From assembly GCA_017554335.1 (NCBI GenBank), contig JAFZIO010000059.1, forward strand, positions 1 to 64,000: DNA of 64,000 bases. The letters run 5' to 3'. The position numbers and the translations under genes were made by a program. This document shows, piece after piece, positions 25,110 to 33,194 of the stretch. The stretch's first letter is position 1, and each line of letters opens with the position of its first letter. The notes under the pieces are model-generated. The model saw only the letters and a list, made by a program, of their open reading frames with translations. It did not search any database and was not told the DNA's origin. This DNA is from Bacteroidales bacterium (GTDB lineage Bacteria; Bacteroidota; Bacteroidia; Bacteroidales; UBA932).

Positions 25110-25242
25110 GAAGTAAGCCGCGGAAACGGATGAGGTAATTCGCTAAGTGCAAAGACCCCGCCTCGAGCCTCACCTAAGGGTAAACGTCCACCGCGTATTC
25201 TTGGGGCAAGTCTTAAGGATGCTTTTGGGAGTATCCTTTTTT
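25110..25242 (+). ncRNA. Unidentified small RNA, about 130 nt
   Basis: A consensus promoter at 25074-25103 and a rho-independent terminator (AAGGATGCT 25214-25222 with AGTATCCTT 25230-25238, then T-rich) frame about 130 bases without a coding frame. By eye the RNA can form a rod: GCGG near 25120 with CCGC near 25190, and TGAGG with CCTCA further in. That outline is reminiscent of 6S RNA but I cannot assign a family. It lies between the small ORF and the helicase gene in the accessory island. The 5' end is estimated from the promoter. Confidence 0.6.
25214..25242 (+). terminator. Terminator of the small RNA
   Basis: A nine-base stem with one G-U pair (AAGGATGCT/AGTATCCTT), a seven-base loop and a run of T. 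Confidence 0.8.
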
Positions 25243-25559
25243 GATTTCATTACCGGCCATCGTGACCGTGCCACCCCAAATATAGTCAATACTCTTGAAC
25301 TATGCAAAGGAAATCTGCATCTGAGGAAAGACAGGAAGCAGGTGAAGAATGAGCAGGTGTATGAGTGCTATATGTAAGGAGATGTTTGTGAATGATGGGA
25401 GGCTGATAAGGTTGATGGTGTGAGGGTTTCTATTTGGCGTGCCCGATTGCGCTATTAAGAATTCATCTGGGCGCTTCACTAATATAATGATAAATCGGTT
25501 TTCTTTGTCGGTCATTTTTGTTAATTTTGCATAATTAAGAAAGCAAATATACAGCATCA

Positions 25560-28499
25560 ATGGACAAATTGTCTACTCGTAAACTTGTAGATGGCTACCA
25601 CAAGGCATTCATCGATGCTACTCGTGAATCTGATCCGACATTCTCACCAAGCCTTATATCAAATTCCCACGGCAAGAAGGTGTTAACGGTTATTGAGAAG
25701 GAGATGAAGGGGTGCGACGACTTGTTCATAAGCGTCGCATTTATTACTATGGGTGGAATCGCTCCGCTTCTTGGTACGTTAAAGGACTTGGAGAAACAAG
25801 GAACTCGAGGCCGTATTTTAACGACGGATTATCTGATGTTCAGTGATCCACGTGCATTAGACAAACTCGCATCACTGAATAATCTCGATATCCGTGTTTT
25901 CAAGACCGGAGAGAATAATGTTGGTTTCCATACCAAGGGATACATGTTCCATAATGGTGATAATCTTCGTATTATCATTGGCAGTTCTAATCTTACTCAG
26001 GATGCCATTACAAAAAACCACGAATGGAACACGCGTTTGGTCTCTTCCACGGAAGGCGCATATGCAAAAGATATCGAAGCCGAATTCAATGAGCTATGGG
26101 AGTCATCTGTCTGCTATGAAGAATACCGAGACGAGTATGCCGTTTTATACGAAAACAGCCAGAAGGACAGGGATGAAATATCAAGATTAACGCGTACACT
26201 TGATTTGGGTTATTCCCAAGTGCTTCAACCTAATTCGATGCAGGAAGTGTTCACGTTAAACATTGAGGAGATAATTCGTTCAGGTGGGAAACGAGCACTA
26301 TTAATTTCTGCAACAGGAACCGGTAAGACTTATGCGTCTGCATTTGCTATCCGTAAGCTCTTCTCGGAAAACATCCTCCACGGGAAGAAGGCTCTTTTTC
26401 TTTCCCACCGAGAGCAGATTAACCGGCAGGCATTGGGCAGCTATAAACGGATCTTCGGAAAGAATATCCCGATGGAGCTTCTGAGCGGAACACACAACGA
26501 TATCGAGAAAGCACACTCTGCTTCATTTCTCTTTTCCACCATGAACATGATGGCAAAAGAGAATATACGGGAACAGTTTGCCCCTCAGGAGTTTTCTGTT
26601 ATTGTTTTGGACGAATGCCATAGAAGCGGCGCTGAGAGCTACCAAAAGATTATTAAATACTTCCGGCCGGAACTGCTCCTCGGAATGTCTGCTTCTCCTG
26701 AACGAACCGACAGCTTTGATGTTTTTCAACTGTTCGACCACAATATAGCATGTGAGGTCCGTCTGCAACAGGCGCTGGAGAATGAAATGCTATGTCCTTT
26801 TCATTATTTTGGCATTACCGACCTTGAGATTGAGGGGGAAGATAATGACGATCTTCGTCGATTCCGGCATTTAACTTCCGACCGCAGGGTGAAGTATATC
26901 CTAGAACGTGCAGAGTATTATGGTTTCAGTGGGCAGCGCGTAAAAGGCCTGATTTTCTGCAGTAGAAAAGAGGAAGCGCGGGAATTGAGTGATAAGTTCA
27001 ATGCTACAGGGCGTTATAACACGGTAATGTTATCCGGTGATGATTCGCAAGAAGAGCGTTTGGTTGCAATCGAAAGGCTGGTTTCAGACACACGGGATGA
27101 TAAACTTGACTACATTTTCACAGTTGATATCTTCAACGAGGGTGTGGACGTCCCTGAAATCAATCAGGTTATCTTGCTGCGTCCAACAGAATCGCCCATC
27201 ATTTTTGTCCAGCAACTGGGACGAGGACTCCGTAAGTCAGAAGGTAAAGAGTTCGTGATTGTCCTTGATTTCATTGGGAATTATCAAACTAACTACATGA
27301 TTCCCATCGCTTTGTCTGGAGATAGAACCGGTAATAAGGACAATATCCGTCGTTCCTTGATGGAGGGCAATAACGTCATTAAAGGCGCTTCAACTATTTA
27401 TTTTGACGAGATATCCCGAGACAGGATTTACAAATCCATAGATGCCGCAGATCTTAACCAGATTCGCATCCTAAAGAAGGAGTATCAATCGCTTAAATAT
27501 AAGCTTGGCCGCATTCCAGACTTAAAGGACTTCGATGTGATGGGTGAACTGGACCCTCTTCGAATTATTGACAAGAAAGGATCATATCAAGCTTTCCTTC
27601 GTGACTATGAGGATGATTTCACCGAGAGGTGGACCGATAAGCAGTACCAGATTCTTGAGTTTATTTCCAGAAAGTTTGCTTCTGGTATGCGCATCCATGA
27701 GTTAGCTCTTCTTCGTATTCTGATTGATGAGCCTGAACTATCAAGAATGTGGAAGTTGCAGTTAACAAATCGCTACGATGTTGTTTTGGATGACCATTCA
27801 CTCCAGAATGTTGAGGATGTTTTAGCTGGAAAATTCTTTAGAGGAGATCGTTTCCAGATAGATCTTGCACACAGAACTCCCGGTGGTTATAAATTGTCTG
27901 CCATCTTTGAGGATGCTCTGAGAAATGAGGCTTTCCATAATGCTATCAGGGAGTTGCTGGAATTCGGCATATACAGGTATAATAGGGATTATTCCAAGCC
28001 TTATGCAGGGACCCAGTTTAATCTGTATAAGAAGTACACCTATTCTGAAGTGTGTTGGCTTCTTGGTTGGCGGAAAGAGGAAGTATCATTGAATATTGGC
28101 GGATACAAATACGACTCATACTCAAAGACTTATCCGATTTTTATCAATTACGAGAAAGAGGAAGACATTACTGCCACTACTCGTTACGAGGACAGGTTTA
28201 CAGATCCCTCCTCGTTAACTGCTATCTCAAAGAGTCGTAGAACCATTGACTCGGATGATGTCCAAAATGCCGTGCATAGCCAGGAGCGCGGTATTCTTAT
28301 GCCATTGTTTGTACGAAAGAACAAGGATGATCAATCCTCAAAGGAGTTTTATTTCTTGGGTACGATGCGTCATAATGGGCATCTCCATCAGTTTGTGATG
28401 AATGATACAGAAGACGTTACGGCAGTAGAAATTGGTTACAAACTTGACACACCTGTAGAGAGTAATCTTTACGAATATATCACAGAGCAATCATTATGA
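25560..28499 (+). CDS. PLD-nuclease/SF2 helicase/DUF3427 protein
   Basis: This 979-residue protein joins three parts. Residues ~40-200 are a phospholipase D-like nuclease domain with H124-x-K126 and GSSN (141-144). Residues ~225-575 are a superfamily 2 helicase: Walker A ATGTGKT (251-257), DECH (351-354), SASPERTD and motif VI QQLGRGLR (551-558). Residues ~580-979 match DUF3427. This HKD nuclease-helicase architecture recurs in mobile and defence regions and resembles a restriction-type motor plus nuclease. It overlaps the Nudix gene by four bases (ATGA), so the two products are probably made in a fixed ratio. Low GC and neighbours (two Fic proteins) indicate acquisition. Function in anti-phage defence is an inference. 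Confidence 0.9.
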   Translation: MDKLSTRKLVDGYHKAFIDATRESDPTFSPSLISNSHGKKVLTVIEKEMKGCDDLFISVAFITMGGIAPLLGTLKDLEKQGTRGRILTTDYLMFSDPRALDKLASLNNLDIRVFKTGENNVGFHTKGYMFHNGDNLRIIIGSSNLTQDAITKNHEWNTRLVSSTEGAYAKDIEAEFNELWESSVCYEEYRDEYAVLYENSQKDRDEISRLTRTLDLGYSQVLQPNSMQEVFTLNIEEIIRSGGKRALLISATGTGKTYASAFAIRKLFSENILHGKKALFLSHREQINRQALGSYKRIFGKNIPMELLSGTHNDIEKAHSASFLFSTMNMMAKENIREQFAPQEFSVIVLDECHRSGAESYQKIIKYFRPELLLGMSASPERTDSFDVFQLFDHNIACEVRLQQALENEMLCPFHYFGITDLEIEGEDNDDLRRFRHLTSDRRVKYILERAEYYGFSGQRVKGLIFCSRKEEARELSDKFNATGRYNTVMLSGDDSQEERLVAIERLVSDTRDDKLDYIFTVDIFNEGVDVPEINQVILLRPTESPIIFVQQLGRGLRKSEGKEFVIVLDFIGNYQTNYMIPIALSGDRTGNKDNIRRSLMEGNNVIKGASTIYFDEISRDRIYKSIDAADLNQIRILKKEYQSLKYKLGRIPDLKDFDVMGELDPLRIIDKKGSYQAFLRDYEDDFTERWTDKQYQILEFISRKFASGMRIHELALLRILIDEPELSRMWKLQLTNRYDVVLDDHSLQNVEDVLAGKFFRGDRFQIDLAHRTPGGYKLSAIFEDALRNEAFHNAIRELLEFGIYRYNRDYSKPYAGTQFNLYKKYTYSEVCWLLGWRKEEVSLNIGGYKYDSYSKTYPIFINYEKEEDITATTRYEDRFTDPSSLTAISKSRRTIDSDDVQNAVHSQERGILMPLFVRKNKDDQSSKEFYFLGTMRHNGHLHQFVMNDTEDVTAVEIGYKLDTPVESNLYEYITEQSL

Positions 28500-28903
28500 A
28501 GACTATAGAAGTAGTTGCTGCAATCATCCGGAAAGGAGACAAAATATTTGCCACCCAGCGAGGGTATGGTGACTTCAAAGACTGGTGGGAATTCCCGGGC
28601 GGGAAAATGGAGCCTGGCGAAACGCCTGAGGAAGCACTTGTGCGTGAGATCCGTGAAGAACTGGATGCGGAAATCAGTGTTGATAAATTCTTATATACGG
28701 TAGATTGGGATTATCCAAAATTCCATCTTACAATGCACTGCTTCATGTCATCATTGTTGAATGAAGCTCTTCATTTGAACGAGCACGAGGCCGCCAGGTG
28801 GCTGGACAAGGACGAAATCCATTCCGTCAACTGGTTACCAGCTGACGAAATGCTGCTCCCTATGATTGTTGCCGAACTAGAAGCAGCTGACAACCCGCAA
28901 TAG
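28496..28903 (+). CDS. Nudix hydrolase, MutT-like
   Basis: The 135-residue protein is a MutT/(deoxy)nucleoside triphosphate pyrophosphohydrolase. The Nudix box is complete: GGKMEPGETPEEALVREIRE followed by EL, containing the GX5EX7REUXEE pattern. VVAAIIRKGDKIFATQRGYG is the usual first strand, and WLPADEMLLP the C-terminal helix entry. It would hydrolyse a nucleoside triphosphate or related diphosphate to the monophosphate and pyrophosphate. Being translationally coupled to the helicase-nuclease, it may tune a nucleotide signal or the pool needed by that protein instead of general house-cleaning. The substrate is unknown. Confidence 0.9.
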   Translation: MKTIEVVAAIIRKGDKIFATQRGYGDFKDWWEFPGGKMEPGETPEEALVREIREELDAEISVDKFLYTVDWDYPKFHLTMHCFMSSLLNEALHLNEHEAARWLDKDEIHSVNWLPADEMLLPMIVAELEAADNPQ

Positions 28904-29081
28904 CTGTGTGATCTTTCGGCAGTCAATACTCTTTTTCCCAAGCTCCTTGGCAATCTCGGCCGGTTTCCAGTATACTAATGATTTGAGATTGTGGATTCAA
29001 CATATTGATGTTCACGAACCGGCTACAAAGAAAGAAGCGGAATAACGTATTTCGGATTTGTTGTCTGGTTTATTTCCAAGA

Positions 29082-29154
29082 ATTTTTGACAGATTTTTTT
29101 ATTTCTGTCAAATTTTCCGTATTTTTGACACTTGAGAGAAAAACTGTCAAAAAT
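29082..29154 (+). promoter_or_regulatory. Operator array and promoter of the second fic gene
   Basis: Four half-sites alternate in orientation about 19-20 bases apart: ATTTTTGACAG (29082-29092), CTGTCAAA (29105-29112), TTTTTGACA (29122-29130) and CTGTCAAAAAT (29144-29154, running into the ATG). A -7 box TATTTTTG (29120-29127) is embedded. This layout suggests repression by a protein that binds the whole start region. Confidence 0.65.
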
Positions 29155-30262
29155 GGAAGCATACGACCGTAATGTACCTTACAACCAATTGCCACCTCTC
29201 CCTCCGGCTACGGAGTTGTATCGTGATGATGAAGTTGTTAACAGACTTATGACTGCCAGTCGCCGTCTCGCCGAGTTGAAAGGGCTTGCATCTACGCTTC
29301 CCAATCAGTCCATTTTTGTGAACACTATCGCTCTGCGAGAGGCCAAGGCCAGTAGTGCTATTGAGAATATCTTTACGACAGATGATGAGCTCTATCGGGC
29401 TCTGTCATTTCAGGAAAATGATTATCTGGACGGACCCGCCAAAGAGATTCTCCATTATCGGGAAGCGCTATGGAAAGGTTATCAAAGGGTCATGGAAGAA
29501 AAGATGCTGACCATCGACACGATTATCGATGTATACCGTGAGGTCAAAAGGACTCACGACGGCATTCGCCCCTATCAGGCCGAAGTGGTAATCAAGAAGA
29601 GAGGATGGGGATCTCTGGTCGCCGAAACTGTCTATACCCCGCCACGCGGCAAGGACGTCGTTGAAAAGAAGATGGCGGATCTCCTTGAGTTCCTTAATGA
29701 TGATACAAAGTATCCGATTGATTCGCTGCTGAAAATGGTCATGGCCCATTATCAGTTTGAGGCAATCCATCCGTTCCGGGACGGAAATGGCAGAACCGGC
29801 AGAATACTTTGCATCTTATACCTGATTCAGAAAGAGCTTCTGGATTTGCCCATTTTGTACCTCAGCGCGTACATACTCCAGAATAAGGATGACTATTACT
29901 GGAAATTGAATGGAGTAACCGGAACTCTTCTTTGGAAGCCATGGATTCTATATATGCTGGAAGCGGTATCCCAAACGGTTGAATACACCACGAACAAAAT
30001 CCTCCGGATTAAGAATTTGATGGAAAAAACCCAAGCGACGATGTTGGAGAACAGATTGCCAGTCGCCCGAATGGACATACCAAAACTCTTTGAACAACCC
30101 TATATTCGCCCGAGAAATCTTATTTCAGACAAGATAAAGAGCGTAAACACGGCAAAAAAATATCTGTCGCAGTTGGAATCTTTAGGTATGCTGACAAAAG
30201 AAAAAGTGGGAAAAGAGTTTATATGGTTTAATACAGATTTGATGGCCATCTTGTCGGATTAA
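29153..30262 (+). CDS. Fic family protein with N-terminal inhibitory motif and C-terminal winged helix
   Basis: From ATG 29153 the protein has 369 residues. It shows the Fic_N region, the inhibitory helix motif SSAIEN (67-72, class II, (S/T)xxxE(G/N)), the active site HPFRDGNGR (206-214) and a C-terminal winged-helix segment (~295-369, TAKKYLSQLESLGMLTKEKV). Canonical HPFx(D/E)GNGR enzymes add AMP to target proteins. The winged helix and the repeated operator over its own start codon suggest autoregulation. It is the last gene of the island, about 60 bases from tRNA-Ala. Targets are unknown. Confidence 0.92.
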   Translation: MEAYDRNVPYNQLPPLPPATELYRDDEVVNRLMTASRRLAELKGLASTLPNQSIFVNTIALREAKASSAIENIFTTDDELYRALSFQENDYLDGPAKEILHYREALWKGYQRVMEEKMLTIDTIIDVYREVKRTHDGIRPYQAEVVIKKRGWGSLVAETVYTPPRGKDVVEKKMADLLEFLNDDTKYPIDSLLKMVMAHYQFEAIHPFRDGNGRTGRILCILYLIQKELLDLPILYLSAYILQNKDDYYWKLNGVTGTLLWKPWILYMLEAVSQTVEYTTNKILRIKNLMEKTQATMLENRLPVARMDIPKLFEQPYIRPRNLISDKIKSVNTAKKYLSQLESLGMLTKEKVGKEFIWFNTDLMAILSD

Positions 30263-30322
30263 CAGGTCCGGCAAGCCTTGCACTTTTCCCTTCACCGAAA
30301 AACCGCATCGATAAATGTTTTG

Positions 30323-30395
30323 TGGAGCATAGGGGGATCGAACCCCTGACCTTTAGATTGCGAACCTAACGCTCTACCAACTGAGCTAATACCCC
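30323..30395 (-). tRNA. tRNA-Ala (anticodon CGC)
   Basis: The minus strand folds into a complete cloverleaf of 73 bases: acceptor GGGGTAT/ATGCTCC, D stem GCTC/GAGC, anticodon stem TTAGG/TCTAA with loop TTCGCAA, and T arm AGGGG-TTCGATC-CCCCT. The G3-U70 pair and discriminator A73 are the alanine identity elements, and the anticodon CGC reads GCG. CCA is not encoded. Its 3' end faces the accessory island, a usual arrangement for integration sites, though no att repeat was found. Confidence 0.93.
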
Positions 30396-30406
30396 GTTTG
30401 GGACTG

Positions 30407-30437
30407 CAAAAGTAAGAAAAAAACGCGGAAATCCAAA
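30407..30437 (-). promoter_or_regulatory. Promoter of tRNA-Ala
   Basis: On the minus strand TTTG (30437-30434) is 19 bases before TACTTTTG (30414-30407). The tRNA 5' end follows after 11 bases. It lies just past the nrdG stop. Confidence 0.7.
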
Positions 30438-30441
30438 AAGA

Positions 30442-30894
30442 TTATCGTTTCCAGAAGCGGGATGTAATGTCCTTGCCGTGATAATACAGGCGCTGGTTTG
30501 TCGTGCGCTTGTTTAGGGGACCGAGGGCCTCGATGTACGGCCCTGTCTTTACGAAGTCGAATTCGTCGAAGAACTCGTCTTCGACCTTGTCCCGGCCGCT
30601 GTAAACGGCAATTTCAAGCGCAGGATAGGTGTTCCTGATATAACGCGCGAGGGCCAGCAGCATCTCGCTGTCGCGGCCTTCTCCAAGGAAGAGGAAGCAG
30701 TTGATGCCGTAATTGTCCTTGATCAGCTTGTCTATTACAGCCGGCGTCAGTTCCTCCCCGATGTCGTCTTTCAGGAAAGGGGAGTGGCATCCTGGGCAAT
30801 TACCCCGGCAATTGCTTATCTCAATTGCCAGGGTAACGCGGTCGGGTATCTCTTCTATGACGGTGTCCGTCAGTTCAGGGACATACTTAAGCAT
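30442..30894 (-). CDS. nrdG: Anaerobic ribonucleotide reductase-activating protein NrdG
   Basis: This 150-residue radical-SAM protein installs the glycyl radical on NrdD using SAM and a [4Fe-4S] cluster. The cluster motif is CRGNCPGC (Cys-x3-Cys-x2-Cys, residues 29-36), within ISNCRGNCPGCHSPF. FLFLGEGRDSEML is the family SAM-side motif, and the C-terminal RTTNQRLY fits NrdG. Its start overlaps the end of nrdD by eight bases, so both are cotranscribed. Together they give deoxyribonucleotide synthesis without oxygen, which indicates an anaerobic lifestyle. Confidence 0.95.
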   Translation of the reverse strand: MLKYVPELTDTVIEEIPDRVTLAIEISNCRGNCPGCHSPFLKDDIGEELTPAVIDKLIKDNYGINCFLFLGEGRDSEMLLALARYIRNTYPALEIAVYSGRDKVEDEFFDEFDFVKTGPYIEALGPLNKRTTNQRLYYHGKDITSRFWKR

Positions 30895-33082
30895 CCTTCT
30901 CCTTGGGCGTGTAGTAGCGTTTGTCCGCTTCTATCTGGCGGGGCTCGGCGAAGGATGAAATCCTCTTCAGGTAACCGATGACACGGGTCAGATAATCAAG
31001 GTTTTCGCTGCCGCACTTGGGGCACTTGGTAAGGGTGTCCTTGCTGATGTATCCGCAGTCGTTGCAGACCGTGTTGCGGCAGTTGAAGGTAAAGTAGTTG
31101 GTACCGTAGTGGGCTGCCACCTTAAGGAGCTGGCGGTACTGGTCCTTGCTCAGGTGCTCTGCAATGTTCATGTGGAGTGCGGAACCGCCGTCCAGGTACT
31201 TCACGAAGTCCTCTCCGTGGAGCTTGAACTTGTCTATCATGGACACGTTCACATCCTCGGGATTGTAGAAGTAGGAGCTGTAGAGGTTGTGCTTGTCGGA
31301 GACGAAGTAGCCGTCCTTCTTGTCCCATGCGTAGTTCTTTGCCGCCAGGTTTTCGGCGGGCACGAACTCGGTGTTGAACATTGCGTCCGCGGTGCGGTCC
31401 TTGCGGTTGGCGATGTTGATGGTCTCGAGAATGGTGTTCACGAATGCGCCGTACTCGGGGTTGGGGGAGACCTCAAGTCCGAGGAACTCGGCAGCCTCGG
31501 TGAGTCCGTTGACGCCGACGGTCAGGTACTGCTTCTTCATGTCGATGAAGCCGGCCTTGTAAACATCGAGCATCTCCGCCTTGAGGAAGTCCTTGATAAT
31601 CTCGTTGAAAGCGATCTGGTACTTGTGTACGCGCTCGGTCATCTCGCGGATATCCCTGTCGATGTAGTTCACGAAGAGGTCTTCCTTGTCGTAGAAATTG
31701 GAGACGGGGTTGAGCGGCTTGCCGTTTTCCAGCTGCACTCCGCGACGCTCCTGGAAGTAGCGGCGTACGGAATCCTGGATGAGGCGGTTGAGGTTGATGG
31801 TCATCACGGACTTGGAACCGGTGGCCACGGAAGCCGTTCCCATCGAGTACTGGTGCGTGGTGTGGTTGTGGTTGTCCTCCTTCTGTATCTCGTTGCGCAG
31901 GCGGCAGCAGCTGGAGAGGCTGTCCGGGCTGTTGGATAGGTAGCAGAAGAAGCTGTGCCCCTTGGCCCACATCTCGGCGGTGAAGTCGGCGTAGTTCTTG
32001 TCGGCGAAGTCGTCGGCGCCGTCGGTAAGAAGGGCCATGGTCTCCACGGGGAAGGTGAGGATGTAATGGTTGCGCTCCTCGTTGAACCAGTTCATGAAAT
32101 GCCTCTGGAGCCAGTCGAGGGTCTCCCACTTGGGCTTGGTGCCGTCGGGGAAGTAGAAGTCGCCGAACACGCCCTCGAAATAGGGCTTGTCGAAGTAGCC
32201 GATGTTCCAGAAAACGGTCTGGTAACCACGGTTGCCGGCGGGCATGTTCATGGAGTGGACTACCTGCTGGAAGTAATTGTCTATCACCTTAACAAGGGTC
32301 CTCTTCTTAACATTCAGTTCAACTACGTCGTCGAGGTGCTCGAGGTAGTCGTCACCGTAGTCCTTGCGGATGAAGTAGTCCAGGTACATCAGGAATTCCG
32401 GGGTGGCCACCGCACCCATGAACTGGGAAGACACGGAGTACACCAGGTTGATGAACTCGCCGCAGAAGCTCTTGAGGTCGGTGGGGGCTATGGATACGCC
32501 GCCCAGCTCCTTGAGGCCGCTCACGAGGAAAGGATACATGGTGATGGCCACGCAGTAGGGGAAACCGGGGGTGCCGCTCTCGTCGTGCTTGTAGAGGATA
32601 TGGGACTCCAGGTCCTTGATGTACTGGTCCGCAAGGGCGCGGCCGTACAGGGCCTTGATCTTGTCCTGCATGATGTAGCGGTTCTGCTTGATGTTGTTCT
32701 CCTTGTAGAGCTCGTTGCCGAGGGTCACGATGTTCTTGCGCGTGACGTTGGCGTTGGCGTCGAACTTGGAGCCGGTGGCGGCATTGGAGGCCTTGATGTA
32801 GCCCTTGATGAAGTCACGCTTCTTGCGCAGGTCAAGGTTGGCGTCGAACTTGTGTATATAGGCGAGGGCCACCTTCTTGTTGATGCCCATCAGCGCATCC
32901 TCCACCTGGCGGCGGATTTCGCGGCTGGTTATCTGTTCGTAAATGTATAAGTTGTTTATAATGCTGACTACAACCGCGTCGTCGCAGTATTCACCAGCGG
33001 ATTTGTATGCCTCGTGGATTCCACGGGCCAGTTTCGCTTTATCAAACTCTTCAATCGAGCCGTTGGTTTTTCGTACGTCCAT
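30887..33082 (-). CDS. nrdD: Anaerobic ribonucleoside-triphosphate reductase NrdD
   Basis: The 731-residue class III ribonucleotide reductase has an N-terminal ATP-cone (about 1-85, MDVRKTNGSIEEFDKAKLA) that senses dATP/ATP, a catalytic barrel (MNMPAGNRGYQTVFWNIGYF, SCCRLRNE) and a C-terminal zinc site (CRNTVCNDCGY with CPKCGS) next to the radical loop TRVIGYLKRISSF, whose Gly carries the radical. It reduces NTPs to dNTPs using formate or thiol reductants. It is followed by nrdG. A TAAATTTG box on the minus strand near 33125-33132 is a plausible promoter element. Confidence 0.96.
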   Translation of the reverse strand: MDVRKTNGSIEEFDKAKLARGIHEAYKSAGEYCDDAVVVSIINNLYIYEQITSREIRRQVEDALMGINKKVALAYIHKFDANLDLRKKRDFIKGYIKASNAATGSKFDANANVTRKNIVTLGNELYKENNIKQNRYIMQDKIKALYGRALADQYIKDLESHILYKHDESGTPGFPYCVAITMYPFLVSGLKELGGVSIAPTDLKSFCGEFINLVYSVSSQFMGAVATPEFLMYLDYFIRKDYGDDYLEHLDDVVELNVKKRTLVKVIDNYFQQVVHSMNMPAGNRGYQTVFWNIGYFDKPYFEGVFGDFYFPDGTKPKWETLDWLQRHFMNWFNEERNHYILTFPVETMALLTDGADDFADKNYADFTAEMWAKGHSFFCYLSNSPDSLSSCCRLRNEIQKEDNHNHTTHQYSMGTASVATGSKSVMTINLNRLIQDSVRRYFQERRGVQLENGKPLNPVSNFYDKEDLFVNYIDRDIREMTERVHKYQIAFNEIIKDFLKAEMLDVYKAGFIDMKKQYLTVGVNGLTEAAEFLGLEVSPNPEYGAFVNTILETINIANRKDRTADAMFNTEFVPAENLAAKNYAWDKKDGYFVSDKHNLYSSYFYNPEDVNVSMIDKFKLHGEDFVKYLDGGSALHMNIAEHLSKDQYRQLLKVAAHYGTNYFTFNCRNTVCNDCGYISKDTLTKCPKCGSENLDYLTRVIGYLKRISSFAEPRQIEADKRYYTPKEKDA

Positions 33083-33194
33083 TATTGGTTTTTGTTAGAT
33101 TCATTGGTTATATTCGGACAACAAATTTAGCCAATAGAAAGCCAAAAAAAGGGATTCGTACGAGAAGTTATCAACACAGATATCAACAACGCGT

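Larger units (their letters stand above)
24959..25559. other. Gene-free stretch holding a small RNA gene
   Basis: About 600 bases without a supported protein gene. It contains the RNA gene at 25110-25242 and the promoter region of the helicase gene, including a -7 box TAATTTTG at 25522-25529. The remainder shows no structure I can interpret. Confidence 0.6.

Noticed and set aside
28880..29000. Minus-strand fragment reading YWKPAEIAKELGKK, like a helix-turn-helix remnant
   Set aside because: Only about 39 codons, no start, overlaps the Nudix 3' end; could be chance.
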